Origin: Streptococcus pneumoniae
GTDB lineage: Bacteria > Bacillota > Bacilli > Lactobacillales > Streptococcaceae
DNA length: 64,000 nucleotides
Assembly: GCF_001113365.1 (NCBI RefSeq)
Contig: NZ_CKYA01000003.1
Span: forward strand, 62,001 to 126,000
Direction of reading: 5' to 3'
Numbering within the stretch: position 1 is the stretch's first letter; every line of letters starts with the position of its first letter. The notes under the pieces were generated by a model. That model was given only the letters and a program-made list of their open reading frames with translations, ran no database searches and was not told the DNA's origin. The translations under genes and the position numbers were made by a program. Shown one piece after another: positions 41,816 through 50,243 of the stretch.

Positions 41816-42904
41816 TTATTTTGAATTTACATAAGCGTCTACAGCGATGATAGCTTGAGCAACATCTGAAGGCGAAATCTTAAACGGCATCTGATGGATT
41901 GTCTCACCCTCCATAGTTGCTTGTTTACCAACTTTTATTAAATCATCATATCCAACTTGATCTAAATGCATTTCTTTTAAAGTTGTTGGCATACCAATTT
42001 TTTTGTAAAACTCAATATACTTATCAAGTTCTTCTTTAGGTCTATTTTCCAATAATAGTTGTACCAAAGTTCCATAAGCTACTTTTTCACCATGTGTTAA
42101 ATGATGAATGTCACCTGTCAATGCAGTAAAACCATTATGAATTGCATGCGCCGCAGCTAATCCTCCACTTTCAAAACCTAGGCCACTCAATAAAGTATTA
42201 GCTTCAACAATATTTTCTAATGCTGGTGTCACCACTTTAGCTTCACAAGCTGCCATAGCCTGTAAACCATCTGCAAACAGCGTTTCTTCACATTTCTTCG
42301 CAATTGCAACTCCAGCCAACGTTTGCTGTTGTCCCAACATAGTTTTTCCATTTGCCTGCATAACCGCACGCGCCTCAACCCAAGTTGCTAAACCATCTGC
42401 AATACCAGACGCTAATAAACGCTTAGGGGCTTGTGAAATAACTTTTGTATCAACCAAAACTAAATCTGGATTTTTAGAATAAAATAGATAATGATCAAAT
42501 GCACCTTCATCTGTATAAATAACAGATAAAGCAGATACAGGTGCGTCAGTCGATGCAATTGTTGGAGCAATAATAACAGGCTTTTCAATCAAATCTGCAA
42601 TAGCTTTTGCACTATCAATCGTCTTTCCACCACCAAGACCGATAATACTATCACAATTTTCTTTCTCAGCTAAGGCAACAACTCGATTGATTTCATTGTC
42701 AGAAGCTTCACCATTAAACTGAGCTAGAACAATATGGAAACCATACCTATGTAGGTAATCTTCAAATCGTTTTCCAACAATATCATAAACCAACCGATCG
42801 CATAATAGAATAGGACGATTTCCCAAATCCAAAATTGATTTGGCATTTTCGAACAAGGCATTTTCCCCTTGAATATATCTAGAAGGGCTAGCAAAAATTC
42901 TCAT
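41816..42904 (-). CDS. gldA: Glycerol/hydroxyacetone dehydrogenase GldA
   Basis: 362-residue iron-type polyol dehydrogenase. NAD-binding GLGGGKTIDSAKA; metal ligands in SGIADGLATW (Asp), AAHAIHNGF (His) and THGEKVAYG (His). The family oxidises glycerol to dihydroxyacetone and reduces hydroxyacetone to 1,2-propanediol. As last gene of the operon, 17 bp after the aldolase, it probably removes a C3 ketone product formed upstream and regenerates NAD+. Confidence 0.92.
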   Translation of the reverse strand: MRIFASPSRYIQGENALFENAKSILDLGNRPILLCDRLVYDIVGKRFEDYLHRYGFHIVLAQFNGEASDNEINRVVALAEKENCDSIIGLGGGKTIDSAKAIADLIEKPVIIAPTIASTDAPVSALSVIYTDEGAFDHYLFYSKNPDLVLVDTKVISQAPKRLLASGIADGLATWVEARAVMQANGKTMLGQQQTLAGVAIAKKCEETLFADGLQAMAACEAKVVTPALENIVEANTLLSGLGFESGGLAAAHAIHNGFTALTGDIHHLTHGEKVAYGTLVQLLLENRPKEELDKYIEFYKKIGMPTTLKEMHLDQVGYDDLIKVGKQATMEGETIHQMPFKISPSDVAQAIIAVDAYVNSK

Positions 42905-42921
42905 ATGTATTTCCTCTCTAT

Positions 42922-43590
42922 CTAAATGGAACGACTATTTTGAGTAACAAACCAGTCATCAGAAAAATCATCAACCGCCTTTTGGATAGATGGCATGGCG
43001 AAAGCTGATTCAAAAACATCTGCTCCTGCTGTAACAGCATGCGCACCTGCAGCTAAAGCACTATTTACTTGTGCTACATTTTTAAAGGATGCAGCTAAAA
43101 TCTTACTAGGAGAGTTCTGTCTATCAATAGCAAGAGCTAATTGACGAATGACAGAATTTGAATCAATGTTCAGATTTTCCATTCTGTTATAATATGGAGC
43201 TAGGTAATCCGCTCCTGCTTCAATAGCTAATAATCCCTGAATAACTGTATAAATAGCTGTTGCAGTGATATGGTAGCCCTCTTTTTTTAGTACCTTTATT
43301 GCACGTAATCCAGCTGGAGTAACAGGAACTTTGATAAATATATCATCTCCTGCTTGTCTCCGTATTTCTTGAGCATCTTTTAAGATACCTTCAAAATCTT
43401 GAGAAATCACCTGAACATGAATAGAGGGTGCAGAGCCAATCAATTCTCTCACATCTTTGATTCGTTCAAAAAAATTAATAGAACCCTCTCTTTTTGCAAT
43501 AGTGGGATTTGAAGTTACCCCAGCTAGCGGTAAAATTTCAGACCATTTTTTAATCTCATCTAAATTTAATGTGTCAAGCATAAATTCCAT
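42922..43590 (-). CDS. Fructose-6-phosphate aldolase / transaldolase-like protein (FSA type)
   Basis: 222 residues. The Schiff-base Lys lies in DDIFIKVPVTPAGLRAI, followed by GYHITATAIYTVIQGLLA and ILAASFKNVAQV. Short transaldolases of this size (about 220) act as FSA-type aldolases that cleave ketose-6-phosphates, including 1-deoxyfructose-6-P, to glyceraldehyde-3-P and a C3 ketone. It lies between the glycyl radical enzyme and gldA, spaced by 18 bp on each side. Confidence 0.9.
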   Translation of the reverse strand: MEFMLDTLNLDEIKKWSEILPLAGVTSNPTIAKREGSINFFERIKDVRELIGSAPSIHVQVISQDFEGILKDAQEIRRQAGDDIFIKVPVTPAGLRAIKVLKKEGYHITATAIYTVIQGLLAIEAGADYLAPYYNRMENLNIDSNSVIRQLALAIDRQNSPSKILAASFKNVAQVNSALAAGAHAVTAGADVFESAFAMPSIQKAVDDFSDDWFVTQNSRSI

Positions 43591-43608
43591 AAAAAGAACC
43601 TCTTTATT

Positions 43609-46047
43609 TTACAATGTATGCTCAGTACGTCCTATAATATCATCTTGGGTTGCCTTAGAAAGAACATTGAAGAATGCAGAGTATCCTGCAACACGAACAA
43701 TTAAATCTCTGTGTTTTTCAGGATGTTTCTGAGCGTCAATCAACGTCTCTCTGGAAACAACATTGTATTGAATATGGTACCCATGTAAACGATTAAAGAA
43801 TGTTCGTAACAAAGCAATTAGTTTTAATTTATCTTCTTCTTTGGCTAAGGTTTGAGGATTTACTTTCTGATTTAAGAGAACCCCACCTACGATTTCATCT
43901 GTTGGTAATTTTGAAACAGATTTTAAAACAGATGTAGGGCCGTGTTGATCCATATTATGTGATGGTGAACAACCCTCTGCTAACGGTGTACCCGCGTTGC
44001 GTCCATCTGGCGTTGCTAATGTTCCACGTCCCTGTCCTACGTTGGCTGAGATAGAAGATGTTCCTGAATAACGAATTCCTCCAATAGGACCTCTTCCATA
44101 ACGTGTATTAGGATATTTAGCAATTTCATCAACATAAATGTCATAAGCAGCAGTAACCAATTTGTCAGCATAATCATCATCATTACCGTACTTAGGTGCA
44201 TCATGAATCAACATTTCTTGAATGACCTTACCTTCTTCTCCGGCATAATCTGTTTCCAGTGCATGCCAAAGCTGACTTGGGCTTATACGTTCTTCCTCAA
44301 ATACCAATTTTTTAATTGCAGCTAATGAATCCGACAAATTTGCAATTCCAACTTGCAAACCTGATATATAATCATATACTGCTCCACCTTCTTTAAGGTG
44401 TTTTCCACGACCAATACAATCATCAGTCAATGCTGAACATAGAATATCAGGAACTTCTCGTTCCAATGATAAATCAATAGAATTTTCAACAATAACACTC
44501 ATTCGTGTCAAATATCTTAGTGTTTTATCCCAAGCATTTTCTAATTCAGAAAAGTTCTTCATATCCTTAAAATGACCAAAGCTTGGTGCAAACCGTTTAC
44601 CCGAAGCCGGATCAATTCCATCATTCATCATGATAAGTAGAACCTTAGGGAAGTTCATATAACTCATACCTGTGCAACGATAGCCCCATTTCCCTGGAAC
44701 TGCCGTTTCAACACATCCAATGGCACTGTAATCATAAGCATCATCTTCCAATACTCCTTTTGCAATAAAAGAAGGAATAATAATCTCATCATTATTAAAT
44801 GCAGGCATACCAAAACCAAGTTTCATCACTTCAATACACTCATTCATGAAACGAGCATCTAAACCTGCATGGTAACGTACAGTTAGATTAGGTTGCGGTA
44901 GATGGGTTTGTGCAACTGATTTTAATACCAAATAAGATAATGGGTTAACAGCATCCTTCTTATCTCGAGTCTGTCCACCAATTGTAACATTTTGATATAA
45001 AGGACTTCCTGCTGAAGAAAATGTATGTGCTTGACTGCGAACCTTATTAATTGTAATTGTCTTAATCCAAAGATTTGTCAGACGTTCAACAATGCTATCT
45101 TCTGTTTCTTTACCACTTTCTAAATCAGCCTTCATATATGGATACATATATTGATCAAAACGACCATATGAAAGAGAGTGGCCATTAGATTCAATTTGTA
45201 AAATACATTGAATAAACCAAACTGATTGAATAGCTTCTGCAAAAGTAGTTGCCGGTTCATATGGGACTCTAGAGCAAATATCTGCAATCTCAAGTAATTC
45301 TTTCTTACGTTTAGGATTTGCATTTTCGGCTAAATTTTTAGCAAGAGCAACAAAGCGATTTGCATATACTTTAATAGCATCGATTACGATAAATATAGAG
45401 TCGTAAAAATGATATTTATCAATACTTGCTGGATCTGTTAAATCTAGAGCTGCTTTCGCTTTACGAGCTCGCTCTTCAAAACCTCTTAAACCAAATTGCA
45501 ACAGTTTCTGATAGTTAACTGCTAAGTGAGCATCTCCAGAATTCATCTTACCTTCCATACCGAAGAATCCTGTTTCCATATAAACAGACACTTCTTCAGG
45601 TAACAAGGCACCAGCTCTAGCGCGTAAATTATTATTTTCCCAAAACGGAGCAATACTTCTAAGTTGTTCTTTTGTTTCTTCAGTAATATAGAAAACATCT
45701 CCATCACGCTTTTCAAAAAGATCCAACTCATTGAGAACAAATTCTAGCGTATATTCTGGAAAAATAGGAGCATCTTTATTGGAAGAAGCTTGATTTCCCG
45801 CAATCATAGATTCTTCTTCGATATAGATAGTCATATTTTCCAAAATTTCTTTGAGCATATAGGCGCGTTTTAGGACATTAGGTTGTTCCTTATATCGATC
45901 ATAAGCGCGTGTTGCTAGAACCGCTCTCTCAGCATCAATATAAGGTTTTTTATTTAAAACATCTTCTCGATATTTGTTCATTCTTTCAGTAAGGCTACCA
46001 AAATATTCTGTCTTGATTGTCGTTCTTGCTACTTCTTTATTTACCAT
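43609..46047 (-). CDS. pflD: Glycyl radical enzyme, PflD type
   Basis: 812 residues from the ATG at 46045-46047 (AAAGG 8 nt upstream). The glycyl radical loop is RVAGYSAFF near the C-terminus; the thiyl-radical Cys is in AIGCVETAVPG. A single Cys followed by Val-Glu is the signature of C-O/C-N lyases and dehydratases, whereas true pyruvate formate-lyase has two adjacent Cys. 'Formate acetyltransferase' labels are therefore doubtful. In this operon it should act on a PTS-delivered sugar phosphate. Oxygen sensitive; activated by the enzyme encoded at 50244-51020. Confidence 0.9.
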   Translation of the reverse strand: MVNKEVARTTIKTEYFGSLTERMNKYREDVLNKKPYIDAERAVLATRAYDRYKEQPNVLKRAYMLKEILENMTIYIEEESMIAGNQASSNKDAPIFPEYTLEFVLNELDLFEKRDGDVFYITEETKEQLRSIAPFWENNNLRARAGALLPEEVSVYMETGFFGMEGKMNSGDAHLAVNYQKLLQFGLRGFEERARKAKAALDLTDPASIDKYHFYDSIFIVIDAIKVYANRFVALAKNLAENANPKRKKELLEIADICSRVPYEPATTFAEAIQSVWFIQCILQIESNGHSLSYGRFDQYMYPYMKADLESGKETEDSIVERLTNLWIKTITINKVRSQAHTFSSAGSPLYQNVTIGGQTRDKKDAVNPLSYLVLKSVAQTHLPQPNLTVRYHAGLDARFMNECIEVMKLGFGMPAFNNDEIIIPSFIAKGVLEDDAYDYSAIGCVETAVPGKWGYRCTGMSYMNFPKVLLIMMNDGIDPASGKRFAPSFGHFKDMKNFSELENAWDKTLRYLTRMSVIVENSIDLSLEREVPDILCSALTDDCIGRGKHLKEGGAVYDYISGLQVGIANLSDSLAAIKKLVFEEERISPSQLWHALETDYAGEEGKVIQEMLIHDAPKYGNDDDYADKLVTAAYDIYVDEIAKYPNTRYGRGPIGGIRYSGTSSISANVGQGRGTLATPDGRNAGTPLAEGCSPSHNMDQHGPTSVLKSVSKLPTDEIVGGVLLNQKVNPQTLAKEEDKLKLIALLRTFFNRLHGYHIQYNVVSRETLIDAQKHPEKHRDLIVRVAGYSAFFNVLSKATQDDIIGRTEHTL

Positions 46048-46060
46048 CGTAAACACCTTT

Positions 46061-46088
46061 CTTTCGAAAATATTTTTGTTTCTTTCGA
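46061..46088 (-). promoter_or_regulatory. Putative DeoR-type operator at pflD
   Basis: Plus-strand CTTTCGAAAATAT occurs twice, starting at 46061 and 46082, 21 bp apart, downstream of the pflD -10. The same CTTTCG spacing recurs before the activase gene (50177 and 50198). Confidence 0.65.
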
Positions 46089-46092
46089 AAAT

Positions 46093-46121
46093 ATAATACC
46101 TGGTTTTTTAGAAAATTTCAA
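46093..46121 (-). promoter_or_regulatory. Promoter of pflD-fsa-gldA
   Basis: Minus strand TTGAAA (46116-46121), 17 bp, TATTAT (46093-46098). Confidence 0.7.
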
Positions 46122-46158
46122 GCTTTTAACTAGAAAAACTTTAACTCTCTAATTTTTA

Positions 46159-46170
46159 GCACAAATGTGT
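46159..46170. promoter_or_regulatory. Putative SorC-type activator site upstream of pflD
   Basis: GCACAAATGTGT, one base from the palindrome GCACAAATGTGC found upstream of the PTS operon. It lies 37 bp above the -35. Confidence 0.65.
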
Positions 46171-46197
46171 GAGTTTAACAGTAACACACAAATGCCT

Positions 46198-47496
46198 CTA
46201 AGATTGTTTGATTTCATTTTGGTAAGCTAAACGATCTTGTATCTTAAAGAATGGAAAGTAAATCACTGTAGACATCGCCAATACTAATAACTGAGTCACA
46301 ACTCCTTGCCATCCACCAACCATAAATCCTGATATAATAGCTGGGGTACTCCAAGGTAATGTAACTCCTGAAAATGGTTGCATGAAACCTGTTGCAATAG
46401 CTCCATATACTATAACAGCTGCAAGTACAGGAACAAGAATGAAAGGTACAAACATAACTGGATTCATGACAATCGGAAATCCAAATACAACTGGCTCATT
46501 TACGTTAAATATTGCTGGAAAAGCTGCTACTTTCCCTAAGGCTTGGTATTGTTTTGATTTTGCTGCAAAAAGCATGGCAACTACAAGACCAAACGTAATC
46601 CCTGAACCTGATAGAATTAAAAATGAATCTAAAAATTGTTGAGTAACAATATGTGCACCATTTTCTAATGATAGATTACCAGAGGCTAACATAGCTTTAT
46701 TAGCATCAAGATTAGATAAAAGCAGAGCTGTCACTACTCCATTTACTACCGATTGTCCATGGACACCAAACCACCATAAAAATGATATAAAGAATGCAAT
46801 TCCAATTGCACCATACAAAGATCCAGTTAAACCTTGCAATGGAACTTGAATAACAGAATAAATCATTTCAATAAATGTTCCGCCATTAGTCAATGACTTC
46901 GCTAAAATATATACAATCATAGAAGATAAGAAAATTACAAATGCTGGAATCATTGCTTCAAACTGTTTGGCAATAGCTTGTGGAACTTGTTCTGGCATCT
47001 TAATAACAATTTTTCTCTTTATAAAGAAGGTATAAATACTTCCTACTACCAAACCTATAATGATAGCACCGATAATTCCTTGACCTCCAAACCAAACTTT
47101 ACTAATAGCATCCCCAATCGCCTCACCTTGTTTAGGGATATAAGATGATCTTAGCAAAATAAAGAATGCAGATACAGATAGAACTCCAGCTGGTAAAGCC
47201 TCTACTCCGCTATTCTTAGCATAAGAATAGGCAATTGAAAAACAAGAAATTAGACCCATAATAGCAAAAGTTCCTGAATATACTTGCATAAACGGCTCTG
47301 TCCAATTAGCTCCAAAAACACTAGCAATGCTCTTATTTAGTCCTTCAAACGGCAATTGTCCCATAATCAAGAATAAACTACCAACTACTGTCAATGGCAA
47401 AATTGCTAACATACCATCTTTTAGAGCTATAATACCACGCATATTCACAAACTTCATCATAGGTGCAATGATTTTTTGAACATCCATCTTTGCCAT
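46198..47496 (-). CDS. PTS EIIC permease, lactose/cellobiose family
   Basis: 432 residues from the ATG at 47494-47496, with AAGGAG 7 nt upstream; the track of codons before it lacks a site. About ten membrane helices with WWFGVHGQSVVNGV, NEPVVFGFPIVMNP and an ending YQNEIKQS typical of CelB-type IIC. It imports and phosphorylates the sugar together with the IIB and IIA encoded upstream. 150 bp and a separate promoter divide it from pflD. Confidence 0.92.
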   Translation of the reverse strand: MAKMDVQKIIAPMMKFVNMRGIIALKDGMLAILPLTVVGSLFLIMGQLPFEGLNKSIASVFGANWTEPFMQVYSGTFAIMGLISCFSIAYSYAKNSGVEALPAGVLSVSAFFILLRSSYIPKQGEAIGDAISKVWFGGQGIIGAIIIGLVVGSIYTFFIKRKIVIKMPEQVPQAIAKQFEAMIPAFVIFLSSMIVYILAKSLTNGGTFIEMIYSVIQVPLQGLTGSLYGAIGIAFFISFLWWFGVHGQSVVNGVVTALLLSNLDANKAMLASGNLSLENGAHIVTQQFLDSFLILSGSGITFGLVVAMLFAAKSKQYQALGKVAAFPAIFNVNEPVVFGFPIVMNPVMFVPFILVPVLAAVIVYGAIATGFMQPFSGVTLPWSTPAIISGFMVGGWQGVVTQLLVLAMSTVIYFPFFKIQDRLAYQNEIKQS

Positions 47497-47512
47497 AATA
47501 AATCTCCTTTTC

Positions 47513-47821
47513 TTACCCACTAATCAAAGATAGGGCCAAATCTAATACTTTTTTCCCATCTAACATACCATAGTCCATCATCGGAATAACAGCTATCGGA
47601 ACATCACACTTATCACAAATTTCTTTTGACTTGTCTAATGTATAAGCAACTTGCGGCCCCAATAGTGCGACATCTATATTTGGAGCATAATCAGCTAATT
47701 TGGACTGAGAAAACGCCTCTATTTCTGCTTCAACTCCACTAGATTGCGCTGCAATTTTCATATTATTTACAAGCATACCAGTAGAAAATCCTGCTGCACA
47801 AAACAAACCAATCTTCACCAT
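47513..47821 (-). CDS. PTS EIIB, lactose/cellobiose family
   Basis: 102 residues. The phosphorylated Cys is in IGLFCAAGFSTGMLVNNM near the N-terminus. Cytosolic; it passes phosphate from IIA to the sugar at IIC. It lies 45 bp after IIA. Confidence 0.93.
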   Translation of the reverse strand: MVKIGLFCAAGFSTGMLVNNMKIAAQSSGVEAEIEAFSQSKLADYAPNIDVALLGPQVAYTLDKSKEICDKCDVPIAVIPMMDYGMLDGKKVLDLALSLISG

Positions 47822-47866
47822 TATATTTTCCTCCTCTATGTTAATAACAATGACAATACTCTAGTA

Positions 47867-48187
47867 TTATTTTTTATGAAGTTCTTTTCTCAAACTAATA
47901 ATTTCTTTGATTAAATTAATCTCCGTCATACTAGTCATGAGATGATCTTGCGAATGGACAAAAAGTGCTGTAATCTCCGTTTTTGTACCAGACGCTTCTT
48001 GTGCCAAGAATTTTGTTTGTAGATTATGGGCTTCTAATAAGGCGGCATCAGCTAACTGGATTTCTTCTTCACATCGTTCACATGTACCGTTTTTTATGTA
48101 ATCTAATGCTTTATAAATATGTTGTTTCGCATCGCCAGCATATAAAATTAAACCCATGATAATTTGATCTGGAACAATCATTTCCAT
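47867..48187 (-). CDS. PTS EIIA, lactose/cellobiose family
   Basis: 106-residue helical protein. Active His is in ALFVHSQDHLMTSMT, with LAEAHNLQTKFL-like helix before it. Cytosolic trimeric phosphocarrier accepting phosphate from HPr. First gene of the IIA-IIB-IIC unit, with a strong promoter and a palindromic operator upstream. Confidence 0.92.
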   Translation of the reverse strand: MEMIVPDQIIMGLILYAGDAKQHIYKALDYIKNGTCERCEEEIQLADAALLEAHNLQTKFLAQEASGTKTEITALFVHSQDHLMTSMTEINLIKEIISLRKELHKK

Positions 48188-48258
48188 AAATTCCTCCTCA
48201 TTTCACTATGTAAAAAGCTTTTTTCATTTGAAATTTTAAAATTTTCTTTTGTAACTAT

Positions 48259-48287
48259 AGAATACAACTACATAAGAAACTTGTCAA
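48259..48287 (-). promoter_or_regulatory. Promoter of the PTS IIA-IIB-IIC operon
   Basis: Minus strand TTGACA (48282-48287), 17 bp, TATTCT (48259-48264). Confidence 0.75.
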
Positions 48288-48325
48288 TCCAAAAATCAAC
48301 AAATAAACAATTTTTATTTATATAA

Positions 48326-48337
48326 GCACAAATGTGC
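48326..48337. promoter_or_regulatory. Putative SorC-type activator site upstream of the PTS operon
   Basis: Palindrome GCACAAATGTGC (arms GCACA / TGTGC, AA centre offset by the odd T). It lies 38 bp above the -35, nearly the same as the related site at pflD (37 bp). Confidence 0.65.
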
Positions 48338-48351
48338 AATCTACTAAAAAG

Positions 48352-48382
48352 AAAAACGATAAACTGAATCAGTCTATCATTT
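48352..48382 (-). terminator. Terminator of the SorC-type regulator gene
   Basis: GATAGACT / AGTTTATC stem followed by GTTTTT on the minus strand, directly after the stop codon. Confidence 0.78.
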
Positions 48383-49363
48383 TCACTCACATAAAATATT
48401 TCGAAAAGAAAAATCACCATCTTCTTCTAAAACTTTTAAAATTGTATTTTTATCTGTAATCAGATGATTTACTAGATTAGCACGCAAGACAGAAAGAATC
48501 GCAGATACTTTCGTATCACCGTAAGCAACAGCTAAACTTTGAGGAATATTTTTTAAATCTTCTAAAGAGATTGCTATCGTTCTTTCCTGTAAGTTTTCAT
48601 AGACTTCTTTACCTTTTGAATCAAAAAATCGACAACAAATTTCTCCTACAGTTTTAACTTTGGTTAATTCTTTAAAGTCATCCTCTGTAAGCATGTCTAA
48701 CCATTGATGTTTTCCTTTATTACTAAAATCACCAATCCCAACCACAGCTATATCTAAATCTTTCCAACTATTTTTCAAATCTTCAAAATATCTTGATTGC
48801 AAAATACCATCTGTTAACAATTTATTCTCTTGCACAATCGTTGCATTCATAAATGTACACTCTCCATGAAATTTTCTAGACATTTCATAGATCAGTGTAT
48901 TCACATGGTATTTAGCGTGTATGTGACTAGGACCACCTGCTAGAGGATAGAAGTGAACATTTCGGACACTTTTGCTGTGGATTGAATCTACTAAATTACT
49001 TAAACTTTTCCCCCAAGAAAAGCCAATGTTCATATTATCATCAATTAAATTCCTAAGGACACCTGCTGCAACTTGAGAAATTCTTTCAGATAAAATTGTT
49101 GGATTGTCATCAAATTCATTTGGAATAATTTCTAAACTTTCCAGACCATATTTTTCTTTTACATAATTTTCCAACTTAAACATATTGGTATCAAAATTCT
49201 CTATTTCAATTTTAACAATTCCTGCATTCCTTGCTTCTGTTAACATTCTACTAATAGAGGTTCTATAAATTCCTAATTTTGCTGCTATTTGTGACTGATT
49301 TAAGTTTTCAATATAATACAGATAAGCAATTTTAGAGAGCAGTTTATTCCTATCTTGATTCAT
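48383..49363 (-). CDS. SorC-family sugar-binding transcriptional regulator
   Basis: 326 residues. N-terminal helix-turn-helix (KIAYLYYIENLNQSQIAAKL, TSISRMLTEARNAGIVKI) and a C-terminal NagB-like sugar-phosphate-binding domain (FSWGKSLSNLVDSI, VVGIGDFSN, CCRFFDSKGK). Such proteins sense phosphorylated sugars. It lies between the PTS operon and the DeoR gene, 12 bp after the latter. The palindromes 37-38 bp above the -35 elements of the PTS and pflD promoters suit its action as an activator. Confidence 0.88.
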   Translation of the reverse strand: MNQDRNKLLSKIAYLYYIENLNQSQIAAKLGIYRTSISRMLTEARNAGIVKIEIENFDTNMFKLENYVKEKYGLESLEIIPNEFDDNPTILSERISQVAAGVLRNLIDDNMNIGFSWGKSLSNLVDSIHSKSVRNVHFYPLAGGPSHIHAKYHVNTLIYEMSRKFHGECTFMNATIVQENKLLTDGILQSRYFEDLKNSWKDLDIAVVGIGDFSNKGKHQWLDMLTEDDFKELTKVKTVGEICCRFFDSKGKEVYENLQERTIAISLEDLKNIPQSLAVAYGDTKVSAILSVLRANLVNHLITDKNTILKVLEEDGDFSFRNILCE

Positions 49364-49375
49364 ACACTTAACCTC

Positions 49376-50122
49376 TTACGAAACTACCTTAACCATTATC
49401 CCAGCATTTTCTAATGTAGCTATATTTTGTTTAGAAAGTCCTTCGTCTGTTATTACTTCATAGACTTGACTTAAAGCAAATCTTCTTACTGTACCCCTTT
49501 TATCAAATTTACTTGAGTCAGTTAGCACAATGACTTTATCCGACGCTGCCGAAATATATTGAACTACCTCACTGCGCATTAAATCTTTTCCTGTAAAGCC
49601 CATCTCTTTATCGTAGCCATCTGTCCCAACAAAAGCTTGACGCACATGAAAAGTCTGTATCATTTCTTTTAATAAAGGTCCTACGGTAACCTGTGAATCT
49701 TTCTGAAACTCTCCACCAAGAACAATAACACGACATGAATCATAACCTCTTACAAAATTTGCTATAAAAAATGAATTTGTTACAATAGTGACATTTCTTT
49801 TTTGCTTGCAAATTTCCTCAGCAAGTAAAGCACAGGTTGAACCAGATTCTATCATTATTGTTTCATTATCTGATACCAATTTTACTGCTTCTTGAACAAT
49901 TTTTCTCTTAATTTCATAATTAATTGACAAGCGTACATTTAAGTCATCTCCACTATTTAACACAGCATATCCATGCTCTCTGTGTAATAAGCCTTTTGAC
50001 TCTAATTTATCTAAATCTTTTCTAATCGTTACTTTCGATACATTTAATTTTTCCGATAATGTATTAACATCAATCTTTTCATATTCTGATACTAATTTAA
50101 TAATTTGTTCCAATCTTTTCAT
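49376..50122 (-). CDS. DeoR-family transcriptional repressor
   Basis: 248 residues from the ATG at 50120-50122, preceded by GGAGGTGTAAA. The winged helix has VNTLSEKLNVSKVTIRKDLDKL and EHGYAVL; the DeoRC sensor domain has ESGSTCALLAEEI and VVTNSFFIANFV. It probably responds to a sugar phosphate. Divergent from the activase gene; CTTTCG pairs between them and at pflD are the likely operators. Confidence 0.88.
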   Translation of the reverse strand: MKRLEQIIKLVSEYEKIDVNTLSEKLNVSKVTIRKDLDKLESKGLLHREHGYAVLNSGDDLNVRLSINYEIKRKIVQEAVKLVSDNETIMIESGSTCALLAEEICKQKRNVTIVTNSFFIANFVRGYDSCRVIVLGGEFQKDSQVTVGPLLKEMIQTFHVRQAFVGTDGYDKEMGFTGKDLMRSEVVQYISAASDKVIVLTDSSKFDKRGTVRRFALSQVYEVITDEGLSKQNIATLENAGIMVKVVS

Positions 50123-50176
50123 TTTACACCTCCGTTTTATTCTACCAAAATAAAAAGCAAAAAACAACAAATTAAA

Positions 50177-50205
50177 CTTTCGTTCGTAATTGTTTTTCTT
50201 TCGTT
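50177..50205. promoter_or_regulatory. Putative DeoR-type operator between deoR-like and activase genes
   Basis: CTTTCGTT at 50177-50184 and at 50198-50205, 21 bp apart, in the divergent spacer. An activase -10 candidate (TAGGAT/TAGAAT, about 50211-50221) lies beside them. Confidence 0.65.
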
Positions 50206-50243
50206 TTTGTGATAGGATAGAATTATAAAGAGGAGGAACTCTT

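Noticed and set aside
43609..46047. Pyruvate formate-lyase identity
   Set aside because: The active site has a single Cys in GCVET instead of the Cys-Cys pair.
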